Assembly (NCBI RefSeq): GCF_031844845.1
Contig: NZ_JAVRMB020000317.1
Coordinates: 1-5,532 of the forward strand
Source of the DNA: Endozoicomonas sp031844845
GTDB lineage: Bacteria; Pseudomonadota; Gammaproteobacteria; Pseudomonadales; Endozoicomonadaceae
Direction: 5' to 3'
Length of the DNA: 5,532 bases
Shown here: piece by piece, positions 5,295 through 5,532 of the stretch
How positions within the stretch are numbered: the first letter of the stretch is position 1
How the letters are laid out: each line of letters starts with the position of its first letter
The notes under the pieces: model-generated
Told to the model about the DNA's origin: nothing
The model's database searches: none
What the model saw: only the letters and a program-made list of their open reading frames with translations
Made by a program: the position numbers and the translations under genes

Positions 5295-5532
5295 GTCATT
5301 CTCGCGAAGGCGACTGTCATCCCCGCGAAGGAGGCTGTCGCAAAACCCACCAGGAACCTCGTTCCCACGCTCTGCGTGGGAATGCATAGCCAACCACAGG
5401 AATCGTGTCTGTGGTTGGGTTCTGGCGCTACCACGCAGAGCGTGGGAGCGAGGAGGGTTTTGCGACAATCGCCTTCGCGAGGGTGACAGTCGGGGGGGTG
5501 TTTTGCCCTTTTGCGACACCCTCGAAGGCGGG
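5295..5532. repeat. Nested inverted-repeat element, cut by window end
   Basis: The element folds into one long imperfect hairpin. Outer arms CGACTGTCA (5311-5319) and TGACAGTCG (5484-5492) enclose 13-bp perfect arms TGTCGCAAAACCC (5336-5348) and its complement (5455-5467). At the centre, CCAACCACAG (5390-5399) pairs with CTGTGGTTGG (5409-5418) around 9 nt. Each side also carries its own small palindrome: 9-bp arms TTCCCACGC around TCT at 5362-5382, and CCACGC-AGA-GCGTGG at 5431-5445. The left edge has a 21-bp tandem repeat (5295-5315 and 5316-5336, 17 of 21 identical), with GTCAT and CGCGAAGG shared. A further TTTTGCGACA copy begins at 5509. The motifs resemble dispersed palindromic or MITE-like repeats of gammaproteobacteria. 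It contains no credible gene and could act as an RNA hairpin ending the lipoprotein transcript. Confidence 0.85.
5362..5382. repeat. REP-like 21-bp perfect palindrome
   Basis: Arms TTCCCACGC and GCGTGGGAA flank TCT. The same core in inverted orientation recurs at 5431-5445, and the two can pair with each other or fold separately. CGTTCCCACGCTCTGCGTGGGA is a core I recall as common in intergenic regions of several gammaproteobacteria. Confidence 0.8.

Noticed and set aside
4956..5519. A 187-aa minus-strand ORF over the lipoprotein gene and the end repeat
   Set aside because: It is antisense to a clear lipoprotein and translates a repeat element. Its Arg/Ser/Pro-rich start has no domain.

Overview
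The window looks like a stretch of accessory chromosome from a gammaproteobacterium. The evidence is a toxin-antitoxin pair very close to Escherichia coli MqsR/MqsA, a typical proteobacterial lipoprotein, and CGTTCCCACGC/GCGTGGGA-type palindromic repeats of a kind common in that class. The mix of intergenic repeats and decaying small genes would suit a repeat-rich marine genus such as Endozoicomonas. That is an impression and cannot be proven from this sequence.

Layout. Bases 1-394 are an irregular array of short direct repeats: nine exact copies of GGATGTCCTGTTCC and two identical 53-bp blocks. It is open in several frames but does not look coding. Bases 395-1090 are gene-poor. They hold a 12-bp palindrome, a possible small minus-strand zinc-ribbon ORF (809-1003) that spans a 13-bp tandem duplication, and little else. 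Bases 1092-1824 are a complete mqsRA toxin-antitoxin operon with a perfect 25-bp palindromic operator inside its promoter.

Bases 1846-3821 hold small genes of mostly unknown function. One short minus-strand gene lies head-to-head with a plus-strand series: a Cys-rich 87-aa protein, a CcbP-like calcium-binding protein broken by one in-frame TAG, a membrane-anchored protein broken by a TGA, frameshifts and a TAA, and an intact 199-aa protein with two SH3-like repeats. Two of the four plus-strand genes are broken while their flanks are intact, which suggests relaxed selection.

Bases 3822-4086 separate convergent genes and are full of inverted repeats, including a candidate bidirectional terminator. 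Bases 4087-4809 (minus) encode an intact Sfp-type 4'-phosphopantetheinyl transferase. It is divergent from an intact small lipoprotein at 4866-5249. The window ends in a complex inverted-repeat element (5295 to the end) with nested hairpins, which runs off the edge.

Working links: MqsR and MqsA act together, and MqsA probably represses their shared promoter. The transferase and the lipoprotein share a 56-bp divergent start region but have no evident functional link. No clearly new multi-gene system is visible. The most distinctive signals are the 5' repeat array, the possibly leaderless toxin message, the pseudogene pair and the 3' nested inverted-repeat element.
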